Assembly (NCBI GenBank): GCA_013397865.1
Contig: VZTI01004088.1
Span: forward strand, 3,424,322 to 3,488,321
Origin: Struthidea cinerea
Taxonomy: Eukaryota; Chordata; Aves; Passeriformes; Corcoracidae
DNA length: 64,000 bases
Direction: 5' to 3'
Shown here: in pieces, positions 14,143 to 26,890 of the stretch
Numbering within the stretch: the stretch's first letter is position 1
Layout: every line of letters begins with the position of its first letter
Translations under genes and position numbers: made by a program
The notes under the pieces: generated by a model
The model's database searches: none
What the model saw: the letters and a program-made list of their open reading frames with translations, nothing else
Told to the model about the DNA's origin: nothing

Positions 14143-14162
14143 AAAAAAAAAAAAAAAAAAAA
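14143..14162 (+). repeat. Poly(A) tract (20 bases)
   Basis: Uninterrupted A run between GTATCT and CAATTAAAATG. It could be a retroposon tail, but no element upstream was recognised. Confidence 0.9.
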
Positions 14163-15615
14163 CAATTAAAATGTGGAGAGCTCAGATTTCTTGACTACTT
14201 TTCTGTCACATTTTAATAAACAGTTAGAACTTATAAAATCAATATTTAAAAGCCCATGTATAACCAAAACTTTAGAGTGAGAACCACTGCACTGATTTTT
14301 CTGTAAAAAGTGAGGTTTGACTTTCATCAATTAGAGGAAGTGGACAAATCTATTACTTCAACATCATGTGTTTCCACCTGGATTAGGTATTCTCTAGAGC
14401 CAAGATGGTCAAATGGACAGATTTTAGCTTCTATACACGTAGTTACCACTGAACTCACTCCAACTCACCACTCAAGTAGAACATGGGACAAATTATTCTC
14501 CCTTTTTAACAGTGTTTGGTATGTGCAAAATATTGAGGTTAGATCATTCTAAGGAGTTTGTGGCTTTCTGAATTGATAGATCGTCTCGCTTATGATTAGG
14601 ACATTTTGGACTGAAACCAAATCAGCATATTGAAGGAACTGTTAGCACACTCTTTATGGTAAGGAAGCCAGGCGCTTTACAATATCCTCAGTTAGTAACT
14701 TTTATTATCAAAAATATCTTTGTGTCTTTCCCCCACAGACTATTTGTCTAGACCTCAAAGGACAAAGTTGTACAGCAGGATCAAAGAGGAGAAAGTTACT
14801 GTTTAGGTTTTTCATGTGTTTTGTTTCCTAGTCTTTTTAGGTTGGAGTAGGAAATAAATTCCGACCTTCCTTGTGGTCAACTCACATAATTATTGCTCAT
14901 TTGTGTGGAGGAATGGGACAGGACTGGAATATCCCAGTCAAGGCTAAAAGATTATGAAAAAGGTTTAACAAGGATGCATAATAGGAGTATATGCAGAAGA
15001 ACAACTGCTGACTGCAAAGCACAGTTGATGGAGTGGATACAAGACAAAATGCTTAGGAAAACTGAAACCAGCTCATGAGAAAACTGTTCTATCATTCTCC
15101 ATGTCACAGCTGTTCCATAACCTGACTAATCTGCCTGCCCATAACAGTGAATTAATCATACTTCGACTTTTTGCCAGCAATGTGCGTTGCATATAGGTAT
15201 AAATTGGAGCAAAAAAAGAAACTTTATCCCCAACCTAACCTCCCTGTGCGTGCTATTCAGAGAGCCAGAGTAGTTCTTCCATTTCTCCTGTTGCATATTC
15301 ATATCATGAAAAACATGTGAACATTTATGTATGCTGTAGCAATGTAGTGCCCTCATCTGATTACTTCTCACCACCTGACCATCAGAAATATCCTTGTCTG
15401 CAGGCTGAGGATGTGGTACCCTGCTGAGATTAATCCACCCAAAAAGGGGCCAAGGAAGAGGCATATGGGATGGTCCTTACATACTATCCATTATTCACTG
15501 CTGACTCAAACAAAGCTCCTCCTTTCAGTGCTGTGAGAGTGAATTACAGGATTCTTCATACAACACAAGGTAAAGGTGAAGAGAAGTGAAGTGAAAGAAT
15601 ACTTGTTTTATCCAG

Positions 15616-15712
15616 TGTGCTGGTTTTGGCTGGGCTAGAGTTAATTTTCTTCACAGTGGCTGCTATGGAGCTACGTTTTGGCACTGTGCTGAAAACAGTG
15701 TTGATGATATTA
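15616..15712 (+). mobile_element. Avian endogenous-retrovirus LTR, 5' fragment
   Basis: TGTGCTGGTTTTGGCTGGGC, AGAGTTAATTTTCTTCACAG and GTGCTGAAAACAGTGTTGAT match the first about 95 bases of an LTR family common in birds. The match stops after GATGATATT; the rest of the LTR and all internal genes are missing. It is a decayed remnant without coding capacity. Confidence 0.75.
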
Positions 15713-18700
15713 GGAAATTCCAGCATTTCCAAAGTATTTTACTAACTAAAAGCCCCTACAACCTTTCTCCCTTCAGCAATACTCGTTTAACGTCTCCTGA
15801 GCCTTGACTACAGCACCCCACAGTGGTTGGCTGCAATGGAACCAGGTGGCAAGCCGAAGCTGCAATCTCTTGCCCACTTGTTGCTTCTTGCATCTACACC
15901 GTGCCCCCAAGGAGACAGCAAACTTTCCTGGTTATGTTTTATTTCTGTTAAAACATGACAGCCGTGCACCCTGTCCCCTCACAATATGGGGAAGTGTAGG
16001 TACCTTGCTTCTGCTCTGGTTGTGCTGAGGGCCTGGAGGCCAGAGTGAAACAAGAACTTCAAGGCACAGTGCACCTTCTGCCTGAAAAACAGCTTCACAA
16101 GTGGATCATGCAGCTAGCCCAATACTAACAAGTGTCGACTCACCACCTTGTAACACTGAACATATGTATATAAATAAGTCATTAAAAGGGGCTATCTAAA
16201 CAATGACATCATATTAACTACATCCTGCTCCCACTGATTTGATGAAGATTATAAATTAATCATCACTGCACGGTATTATTACATTTAACGTGCTACCCAA
16301 ATGGCCAGTTATTACTGAATATGTGTTTATTTTGTTTAACTGGACATGTATACCTGTTTCTCCTATCAAGATATTCAACTGGTGAGTAATTAAAATTAAC
16401 AACCAGTTATCAGAATTATTTTGGGGACACCACAAATAGACCTTTGTAATGGTTTTAATGAAAGCAACAGCTGCTTTTATAGGTCCTTCTGGCTCCACGT
16501 CACACAGAGATTACTGCAACACAGCTAGAATCAAGTGTGATGCCATATCCCAGTCAAGCCCCCAAAATGTAAAATGTTACAACTGACTAAAAAGAAAGTG
16601 ACTCTAAATAATCACCTAGTAAATAACTGTGAAGTCCCAGTGCAACCTTTACTACAATATTCCAGATCTGGCACATTGGACTTCAAATAGTAATAATTTT
16701 AGAAAAACAAAAGCACTTTATTACTTCTTGTAGATGTGGGCATTTTTCCTCTTCCCTATGGCTTTGAGTCAACTTAAGTCACTTAAAAAAAATACTTCCT
16801 TGCATTATGCATTCTATTAAAATAAATAACAGCTAATTAAGTGACAGGCAAGACATAGTACTAAATTCCTAGTGTGAATGAATATCCCATATGGCATCAG
16901 GCTTTTTGCCACACTCGAGTAAAGCTAGATGTGAGAGAAAGCTTTTGCACACCGCAGCTGTGGCACCCTGCAAGGGAAGTTCGTGCAGATCAAGAATGTC
17001 AAGTGGCAGCCCAGTGGCAGAAGGTGGCCCACAACCTCACTGCACCCAACCTCAACCAGGCCAGCTACATGGCTGCTTGGTGCTGTTTGGAGAGGGGTAA
17101 GAAAGGGAAACAGTGTGCAGATGGAGCCTGGAAAGTTTCTGAAACTCAAGTGCATAAACGTGGCTGTATCTGGTCTGCCCAAAATACCTCCTTGGGAATA
17201 CAGTGGCTCCTATACAAAAGCTGGCTATCCCTGCTGTACATAGGCAGTGATGGGTCAGCCAAAAAGCAGTGGGATTTGTGGCAGCATACCAAAAGTTTTC
17301 CACACTCTACAGGACCAATCGTAATGTGCTGTATTACTGCCTTGCAGCCAATGCAAAGGGGTTTGGGTGTAGAAAATTCCAGCCTAAATTTGGGGATGTG
17401 GGAATTCACCCACCATTACTTAGCTGTCTGCAGGAATACTCTGCAAAAAATAACAATCTTCAAACTTTGTTAAAAATGTGTCAGGGCTTACTACAGGAAA
17501 AAGTCTATGCACCATTAGCAGGCCCAACCCAACATGCATTTCTGCACTTCATGAAAGCCAGTTAAGTAGATGACTATCAGACTGAGGCAGCAGTCTGCTG
17601 GCAGAAGGGAGCAGATTACCCCTTTATATGGTGTTTGCCGAGCCAAACCAAATCCTCCAGGGAACAGGGATTGGGACTAGGGTCGATGGGTTAGGTAAAA
17701 TGCTTATTTTAACCAAATATAAGCTAGTGTGCTAACACAAACCACCTAAATTTCCCTACAAGGGTGGGAAAAACACATATGTTATGCATTTTCAAGTTCC
17801 ACACTGTAATAATCATTTATCTTCCCGATTTATGTGCATGTATAAATTTGTATGCAGATTTAACGTATCTAATATTTGAGGATGAAGATAGGAAGGCAGG
17901 AATTTTAAGAAAGAAATACATTATGGCTTAGGTATATAAAACACAAGGTCAGAAGAGCATACAAGAGCTGAGATGGCAAGAAGCCAGAAGTTAGGACACA
18001 GAAGAGTAGTGACAACCAGAATTTGAACAAGAAGGTACAATAACCAAAGAAAATCACACACCCAGAGACAGAGCTGGGCACGCAAAAGGAGAGAAAGGGA
18101 AGTAGATTTACATAGCAAAATCCTGAAGCATAACCAAGAAACACACTTTAAAATGCAAAACACCTGGCAGGGTTCTTTTGCACACTCAAAGAAAGGGATA
18201 CCACTCATGACCGCCCCCTCACCCTCTGCCAGCCTAGCTGCAGATACTGCCAGCTTGCAGCTGCAGCTCTGATGGCCTTCAGGAAGCTTGGAAGGGGCTG
18301 CAAGGATCCAGTGTTCAGCTGCACCTGAAGATGCAACTATTGTTCTGAGGCTTCCGTTATGACTGGGCTCTCTAGAGTCCAAATTATTAATGAGTAATGG
18401 GGAAGACCCACAATATTGATTAATAAAAGAGGCAAAGGGTCCATAATGTCTTCTTTCACATGATGACAGAATTATAACGGGCAGCAGATCCTTAATTGAG
18501 TGGCTTCTTTTTTCTTCTGTTTTTGTCTTAGCAGAAGTATTATGAAGAAATCCAAAGCAATGTTTAATTTAAGGGTTCTTGTAGACACTGAAAAGCTTTG
18601 GTAGAGAAATTTTTCAGCTTTCTGCAGCATTCTGTAAGAGCTCTGAGGTTCTCATGAAAGCTATGATAGACATTGCTACGGGTTTTTTGTAAACTGGGTT

Positions 18701-18771
18701 TTTATCTGTGCACCTGGGATCTGTTTTTCAGAGTTGTTATGGTACACAGTGAAATCATATTTTGAAGTAGG
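15713..18771. other. Unassigned region with a moderately GC-rich block at 16.87-17.57 kb
   Basis: Mostly AT-rich and featureless, except 16870-17570, which has open frames of 199, 86 and 98 codons on the plus strand in different phases. None shows a familiar domain, and no splice-consistent exon chain was seen. Confidence 0.5.
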
Positions 18772-18943
18772 TGTTGTGAGTTTTGGCCAATAGGACAGGG
18801 GGTGGCTGGTCGAAGAACCATTAACCTTCTGTCATCTTTGGGAACCAAGTTATATAAATCAAATTATAATTAATTAAATAACTACTTTCTTCCTGAACTT
18901 GGATTGTGTTGTTACTCACCGTTCTCGGTACGTCACAGTGACA
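18772..18943 (+). mobile_element. Possible solo LTR or LTR fragment
   Basis: TGTTGTGAGTTTTGGCCAAT begins a stretch with a TATATAAA box (18850-18857), an A/T-rich poly(A)-signal-like region, CTGAACTTGGATTGTGTTG, and an end reading CTCGGTACGTCACA. This organisation and the terminal sequence resemble LTRs of avian endogenous retroviruses. No clear target-site duplication was found, so the boundaries are uncertain. Confidence 0.4.
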
Positions 18944-20219
18944 GGTTCTCACCTGACAAAAGAGCCAAATTAATGACACTGAAAATGTCAAAGCAACATA
19001 TCAACAGCCCTAACCATGGCAAGCAAGACTGGTACTTTTTAATTTATTTTGGAGCAGGTGCATGTGATGAAGCTCTGGACCCTAACTTGGCTATTAATTT
19101 CTGTGATGTGGTCTTGCAGTTTCTGCTGGAATTTCATCATCCCTTTTTTATGGATCTATATGATATTCTTTTTTTGTCTCTGCTTGCCAATGCCCAGCAC
19201 CTCTACTGTTTATAACTTCCAGCCCCACTCTCTGTCCCAAGAGGCTGAAAATGTCACAGTCTGATGCTGTGTCAACTTACAGGACTTGTTTATTGCACGC
19301 ACACGCACGGAGCAGAAATGTCAACAAGAAATACACACCCACCATACAGTTGAAACCCACCATGAAGCAGAAGTGCACCACACATAAATTATGGTCTATT
19401 ATTTTTCTGTTTAGAGAGTATGCTTCACATTTATTTAAAATCATGAAAGACATGTATCTGCATTGCAAGGGAAGCCCTATAATCTGCCCACTGGGCCAAT
19501 CCTGTCTGAGTTTCTTTTCAGCAAAGGCAGCAGGCAGAAATCCTTCATCTCACTTGATCAGTCCTGCTGAAATCAGTGAGACAATCAGCATGGGCAAGAG
19601 CTGGCCAGGGTTGGCCCCACTGTGGCTTGTCCAAGATGGTCCCACATAAGGCGTGATAGCTTGCTCTCTAATGTGTTTCACGAGATAAAGATAATTAGAA
19701 CTCACAGCTGAGGTTTTTCAGTATTCTTTGTGAGCTTCAGTGCTTATTTACACCAGTGAAAACCAGATTAATGCCAGTTTATAAACCTGAAAATACTTAA
19801 CTCCTACAGATTAGAGAACTGCAGTATGCTGAAAAAGGTCAAAGTGATAATCCTCTGTAGAAAAGAAGAATGCAAACAAATATCAACTAATCAAGGAACA
19901 CATGCTGTTTTTCAGAATGCTAATATAAAGATTAATAGCTCTTCTTTGACATCCAAGAGCTTTTGGAAACTCTTCATGTTAAAACACTTTGTAAATCACT
20001 TTCAGAGAAAGAACATTCAGGGAGCTCTATTTAATCAAATTAACTACTAGAGAGCCTTGATAACCTTTAATAAAACTGCATGTACTTAGAATTCTCATCT
20101 CTGTTCCTAGGATGTGTAATTGTTTATGTTGCTTTACACCATTTTGCATTGCTGTGGAGCCTTGAGAGGGAATTAGATATTAACGAAAAGACCGTTCATT
20201 CCCCTTGTGTATGCTCATC

Positions 20220-20345
20220 TTGGACCCAGTCCTGGTCACAGTGAAGTCAAACTATTCCCAATGACTCCCTGGCAAAAATCCCAGAGACTGCACTAGGAGT
20301 AAGAACAGACACATAAGGCCTGATCCAAACCTCCCTGAAGATGAT
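20220..20345. repeat. Ancient amniote interspersed-repeat relic (CR1/L3-like)
   Basis: CCAGTCCTGGTCACAGTGAA, CCCAATGACTCCCTGGCAAA and GGCCTGATCCAAA resemble the 'aatcctg..agtgaagtcaatgg..gatcaggcc' repeats common in reptile and bird genomes. A similar piece at 19558-19617 (CAGTCCTGCTGAAATCAGTG) may belong to the same family. The family name is uncertain. Confidence 0.35.
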
Positions 20346-20989
20346 GTAAGACTTTCTAACAGGCTTTGTAACAGGCCACATCCACAAAACTTGTTTAGAA
20401 GCACTGTTTCCAACAAGGTGCAAGGAGGCACAGGGCAGATTTTGGTCCTGTCTGGTCCTGTCTCAGGGAATCATGAATGATATTTGTGTCTAAGACCAAA
20501 CATACAGATAGCAACCACAAGGCAGAGCACTATGGAAGTGAGCTAAACCCAGATGAGGCACAGGGTAAAACCCAGAGCCCACAAGGGGAGGGGTGCCTTT
20601 TCTCCTCTCTGTTCTGCTACTCTGGGCATGCTCCAGGGTCAGGAGCAATGCAAACAGACATAGGAGCCTGTCCAAACTGTGTCGTGGTCCCTAGCCTCTC
20701 TAGCATCATTTGCTGGAAGACACAACATCCTCAAGGTCTGTGCAAGAGCTAGCCAGAGAAATCTCAGAAAAGGACCTGCTGGCTCACTGCAGTCCCCGCT
20801 GCTGGCATCTCATATCCAACTCAGTATCTCCCACACACTTCCTCTATGTCTTGTCACTTCAGGATTCATTCTATAAATGGCACCAAAATTTGAACTGACA
20901 TAATATTTGAGAATACAGATAACAAAAAGGATGTAAATTGCTGAATCCATTTGTTTTTAAGAATCACAGAGCTGTGGAGTCCTGAGCTT

Positions 20990-21100
20990 CCTTAAATTTT
21001 GCCACTGACTAGTTGTAAAGTGTGACTAGGCCTTTACCCTCCCCATGGCTCTATTTTTCCAACTGTAAAATAGACATGTTATTACTGAGCATACTGGGAA
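20990..21100 (+). repeat. MIR SINE relic
   Basis: GCCACTGACTAGTTGT, GTGTGACTAGGCCTTTACCC and CCAACTGTAAAATAGACATG follow the MIR core order (gccacttactagctgtgtgacc... then ...tcatctgtaaaatggg). It is strongly diverged, as expected for an element of early amniote age or older. Confidence 0.65.
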
Positions 21101-24100
21101 ATTTTCAAGATGTCTTGCATGTTGTTTCAAGTACGCAAAGCTCTACTCACAAACCCTAGGTTTCATTCTTTTGACCTAGATATGGACTGGGATTCTGAAG
21201 TCCTGGGACATGTTCATCTCTAGAGTTCTGCTTTGGCCAGGACCAAAACTCAGGACACTGAATTAAAGTTCTGGGTTGTTGGCGTCCTGCAAGGGTACAC
21301 AGAAAAACACGAACAGAAGCTCAGAAGGGGGAAGGTGACAACAATATTTTACCCCATCTGCATTTCCCGCAACTGACATTAAAATATGCAGTGATGTATT
21401 CTTTACAAGTAGACACATAATCATTTTGGGGTCTGATGTTCCTCCCACTGAAATACAAGAGAGAAATTATATATCATACACAGTGAAGATTTTGACATTT
21501 GATTCCTCCCACATATTTGAATGGGAGGAAGGCATTAAATGCCAAAACCAAAAATGAGCATGCAGGACCTATCCTTCAAAACTATAATTCATTCCAAGGC
21601 ACAGCTCTCACTTTACTCTTACACTGACCTGCATCCCACACAATACAAACCCAGCAGTTGTTTTTCAATTAACAAGGCAATTTTTGCTATTTCTAATGGA
21701 GCATAGAAGGGTTATGTTCTAGCTTATCTTCTACAAGTGTATGTAGGTTAAAAAGAGAAATCCACTATTTCAATTTCCTTCCAACACTAATAATTTGTTG
21801 AACTTTTTTTATAAGTAGAATTTCTCTTTTCAGTTTCCTCTCACAGACAAACTGAAATCATGTAGATGTACAGATTGAGAAGAACATTACATATGAGCAG
21901 CTATTAACATGAGCCTCTACCATATCTCCAAATGCATGGGCACAAAATTGTGCATGTAAGAGATAGTATATAATTTATGCCCTGTGTCTGTATTATGTAG
22001 GTAGAAATGTTCTTGTTTGCACTTTATAAATTCCCATCACCACCCTTTAAAACATGCACCTTTCTTCATTGCAGTACATTCTCAGAGTTCACCTTGTCTA
22101 CTGCATGCACACAGTTTAGCATTAGCTTATATGAGCATTACCTTCACCACCAAAATAGGCTGATTTTTGGCTAACATCTCAATTTGAAACTACACTGATC
22201 AGTTTTAAGATGTTATTTTTGTTTTTTTAGGGAGAAAAAGTCAGAAAGCATACCAGTAGGCTCCATGCCAAAATTTCATCTTCTCCTTCTCTCAATTTAT
22301 TGGTGCAGAAGTCTGACATTATCTGCTGTGATCTGCAGCTACTGAATGCTTCTGTGACATAAAGAGAAAATTACCCCAGAGCAATGGATCAGGTCCCAAG
22401 ATTTCTCAGCATCATAAGAGTAGGGTCTTCCCATCTTAAGCTAAAAACTGCCATGGCCCCTTTGCCATATACAGAAAAGTGAAAAGTGAAACAAAAATAA
22501 TGCACCAGCAATATGCTTCCATAATGAACTTGTGCATCTGCTGAGACAGGCAAAAGCACCCTGGAGAGTAAGGACATGAACAGGAGCAAGGAACTAATGA
22601 CTTTGTCAAGTTCAACTCCTCTCTCCTGTGTGATATTTCCATTTTCTCCTCCAGGTTTGAAATCATGTAGTGGAGGTAGAAAAAAATATACATGTCAGAT
22701 AACCCTTCCATTCTACTTTCATTGCATCAGCTCTCAAAAGCTACTCAAACCTGACATGTATAGATTTAATCAAGAGATCTCCAGGACCTGCAGAAAGTGA
22801 CAATAACCATGTAGCAGAGGACACCTATTGACAGAGCTGGGTCAGCTCTGAGCTGACACACATGGTCATATGTAACTGCTGTGACACTGCTAGAGTTTAA
22901 CACTGTCTTGCCAAACAAACCTGAGTACATATTAATTCTTGAAAAACTCTCAAAACACACCATTATTGCAAATTTTGAGTTTACAAATTGAGCATAACTG
23001 AATGCACCTGTTCCAACAGTAGTACCTTTATCACTGAAAGAATCTTATGAAAGAAACAGTTTTGGTGCACCATTGACACCCACTGTCCTTGCTAAAACGT
23101 GAGCAGAATCTGACTGAAAAGTCCGCTGACTGGCACAATGTAATGTCATAATTTGATTTAATACAGGGGAATGAAGGAGTTTTGAGTCCCACTGACCTGC
23201 AGAGGAACTGTTCAGTACTTCAAAAAACCACTTCAAACTGACACTGTGACCTATTTATCAATTAATATGATAAACCTAAGATAACTGAATTTTAGAAATT
23301 TTAACTACAAATTTTAAAATTTATAGGTAAAATTTCTAAAAATAGCCTGTGGTAGCTCAACTGTAATATATATTCCTGTCCTGTAGAATTTTTATTGGGA
23401 TGGCATATTGTTGAATTCCTTGTCTCACCTAAAATGCTGAGTTAAGGCAAACAGTGCAATTTTCTGAAAAGTACCAAAAAATGTTTTTGCTTGGACTGTT
23501 TGTCTTGCAAGTTAGAGTTCTGTTAGAGATCCTTCCCCATGTTCTCCAAGGAGACTTCAAAATCCAACAAGGTTCTTAAGTACAGATGTTTACAAAGGGA
23601 TCACCACACCAGTATATGTATTTATACAAGCACATTTTGGCATTTGGCTTTCTCTGCCTGTTCCACATCAGAAGTTGGTGAATTTCTCCACCATAGGGAT
23701 AGAACATCTCTCATGAGTAAACTGAACCACACTGAAGTGGTTTGGGACAGAAGAAATTAAATGAGCAAGCACTGCGCCAAACATGTTCTTTTAGGCCAGA
23801 TCATACCCATTTCTGGAGCGCCACTCTCTGAGAAGAGAAAGCTGTGGATTTGGACCATTGCAAAATTTGGAAAAATCTCTCAGAACATGAGTTGAGTTCT
23901 GTAACCACAACCAACATCCTTTAAGCTTGTTTTCAGGAGCAACTGTCGTTGCAAAACCAAAATGTCCCACTAAGAGAAAATGTGTTCTCATCTGAAATCA
24001 TCATTAGATTTCCAGCACATGCAACATGCATGGACATGCAACAATAAGATGCAGCTATAGAAAGTCATGCCTATCAGTTAGTGTAAGAGTAACCATTCTG

Positions 24101-26742
24101 AACACGCACATATACAGACCAGTTCTCAGAGGAAGTGAAATTTGTCATTATTAATTCTGTCCTTTCTCTTTCAACTGTCTGGACCTAAGAAAAGCTCAAA
24201 CTACTACTAATCTGACCACATGTATGCACACTAAATCACAAATTACTTTTTTAATTTCAACCTCCCCTCTTTTCTTGCCAGACTTACACACAGAACAAAA
24301 CTTTATAAGCTGATTCAGAGCAAACAGGTATAGCTGGGGAAACAAACAGGGAAAGATTAAATAATAATTTAAAAAAAAATGAAGGACCATAAAGCTGTCC
24401 AGGAAATAAAAAAAAGACATGCAGCAAATCTGTGACATTGCTGGAAATGTACACAGGCTAAAGGGCTGCAAACCAGAAACAGACTGAAACATGACACAGT
24501 GCTAACATCCAACTCCACTTGTATGGTGCTGGTAATGAAAGCACAAAGCACTCAGGGTATTCCCATTTTTGCTCTTTCTTGATGAAAGCTGGTATAGGCA
24601 GTCTGCCTTCCACCGGGAGATACTTGTCATGGAGACATGAAGGCTTCTTCTTCCAAGAACATCTTTGGTTCCCCCCTTCCCCAATCACTTTCCCATATCT
24701 CAGGTAAATAACTGCTGGTAGCAGAAGCAAAACATTCAATATACAGATGTGTTAAAATAAAATTCTCCTATAAACTGTATTCTATAAACGCACAAGAGTA
24801 TTCTCTGTCAGATTGAAACTGTCCTTCTGGCCACCAAAAGACACACAAATTCAAAGAATAGATTAAAATTTCCACTGATATTAATCACGTATACAAGACA
24901 TGAGAGAAGACATGCTCAAGAGATGTGCAAGCACAACTCATGCATCTCAGATACCCTGTGAGGGGAACACATACGGTTCTGTCAGGCACTGAGTCCCTAA
25001 TGAGCAGCAGCATTTCAAGAATAAATTTTATTGTGCTTGCTCTGTAAGATATTTAGGTCACTCCATAAAGTTAAATAGCAATAATGAGTACTGATTATTT
25101 TTACCGGCTGACCTAATCTAGGCATGTATTTATGTTTTGCTGCATAAATAACTGGTGTTTACAGTTTTCATCTATGATGTTTACAATGTTTATAAGATCT
25201 TCTCAGGAGGTAGGAATAAAATGTTAACCAAGTAAATCTCCTCTCTGTTAGGAAGAAATCAGCAGTACTCTACCTGCTTTTTAATCATGAGTTACAAAGT
25301 TAGATCACAGGCTAAAATGCAAGTTACTATGAAGCTTGTTGAAGTTTAATTGCTTCCTTAGGGATTTCTCTGGCATGAGGAAGTCCCCAAGTGGAATGGG
25401 GCTGATCTCCTGCTATCACTGCAAAGGAGTCAGTAATGGCGTGAGCAGGGTCAGCAAGCTGCGACATTTGGCCAAATCCCAACTGCTGTGTCTCCTGCCC
25501 TTGATCAAGAACCTAGCTGTTCCAGAGCATGGGTGACTGGTCACTTACAGCCAGCCTTGTGAGATCTCATCCATTTCACAGAGTTGCCCTGTAGTCAGTT
25601 CAAAGGGCTTATTCCCTTTACAACCCTTTAGCTCTTAGCTGTTATCCTTTCTGGGAGGAGAGAGGGGATGGAGGAAAACATTGGTCAACACTCTTGGTCA
25701 GCATTGGTCAACCATCCCTGCAGTAAGGGTCATCTTACTTAGGTAAAACACGTGGTTGATTCTGGTGCAAAACCTCCGCACTATTACAAGCACTAATAGA
25801 TTAAACCCCATCACTCCAAGCAGTTGCTTGGAAGTTGCCATTATTTTCAGCTCAGCTCAACACCTGCCATGAAGTGGTTATCCACTTACCACAGTGGAGC
25901 ATTATAGCCTTGTAATTTATTTTGATAGGGAGCAAGTGACAAGCCAAAACAGATTTTATCAAATTAATGAAATTACAACGTGTAATAATAGCATTTATCT
26001 TGCTGTTAGTGATTACAAGCACATTTGGTAACTATGCACTAGAAGACCTCTCAGTGGGATGCTGACAATGCTGAAAGAAAAACTGCTGTCCTTGCAAATG
26101 CAAACATAGGCATAGGCGCTACAAGAACCAGTAAAAATGTCACACCCAGATACAGATCATGAAGTTGTCAAACTCTTCTGCATTGACAAGCTAGGGCAGG
26201 TGATAAATCCTTCAGATCCCCTCCCTCTCTTAAACTACTCATTGGAAACAGTTCAGAAAAGAAACAGTTGCAAGCTCTCACTGTGAAAAAACCCATGGAT
26301 TTACATGCTTCTATTCCCCCTTTACTCTTCCAATCTCTTCTTCTACAGCCTGTACTCAGACCCTCCCCTAGAAATGCAAAATATATCACAGAGGGCCAAC
26401 CTATTCTTTCCTTGGCATCTCACCGTTGCTCAGATGCCTTCTTGGTAAGATCTAAAGGGATCTAAAGATCCCTTCCTCAGAATGGATTTTACATAAGATG
26501 CCAGAGGGGACAGTGACCTCTAATTTACAAACTTATCAGCCTGCTGCTGGTGAGGCAACTGAGGGTAAATCAGGTTTTGTAGCATTTCAATCTCTAGAAC
26601 CTCTTTGATCTGGTATTACAAATCTATCTAAATATTTTCATTTTCCAACCCAAAACATGTCTCTGTCTGCAGTAAATAGAGGAAAACACTTGCTCAGAAG
26701 ACACTGTGATGGTGATAGTACATAGCATTTGGTATCTACGGT

Positions 26743-26890
26743 TATAATATTGAATGATTTCCATTTTACAGATGGAAACATATCTGGCCCAGCTGAGACA
26801 TAGGCATTCAGAGTTTCTAAGAGCAGAACTACAGATAAATTCTCTTCTCTTACTCCCATACTAGTGTCCTATCCACTAAACTGCACTACT
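26743..26890 (-). repeat. MIR SINE relic
   Basis: The plus strand shows the reverse-complement MIR order: TTTCCATTTTACAGATGGAA, a degraded central block with GCAGAACTACAG, and GTGTCCTATCCACTAAACTG at the far side. Confidence 0.6.

Larger units (their letters stand above)
6290..15615. other. Non-coding DNA, no gene supported
   Basis: AT-rich sequence with only short random frames (the longest is about 120 codons, without domains). It contains the inverted repeat at 10758 and the poly(A) run at 14143. I recognise nothing else. Confidence 0.6.

Noticed and set aside
15156..15464. 102-codon minus frame near the LTR fragment
   Set aside because: I looked for retroviral protein motifs and found none; the LTR fragment has no internal region attached.
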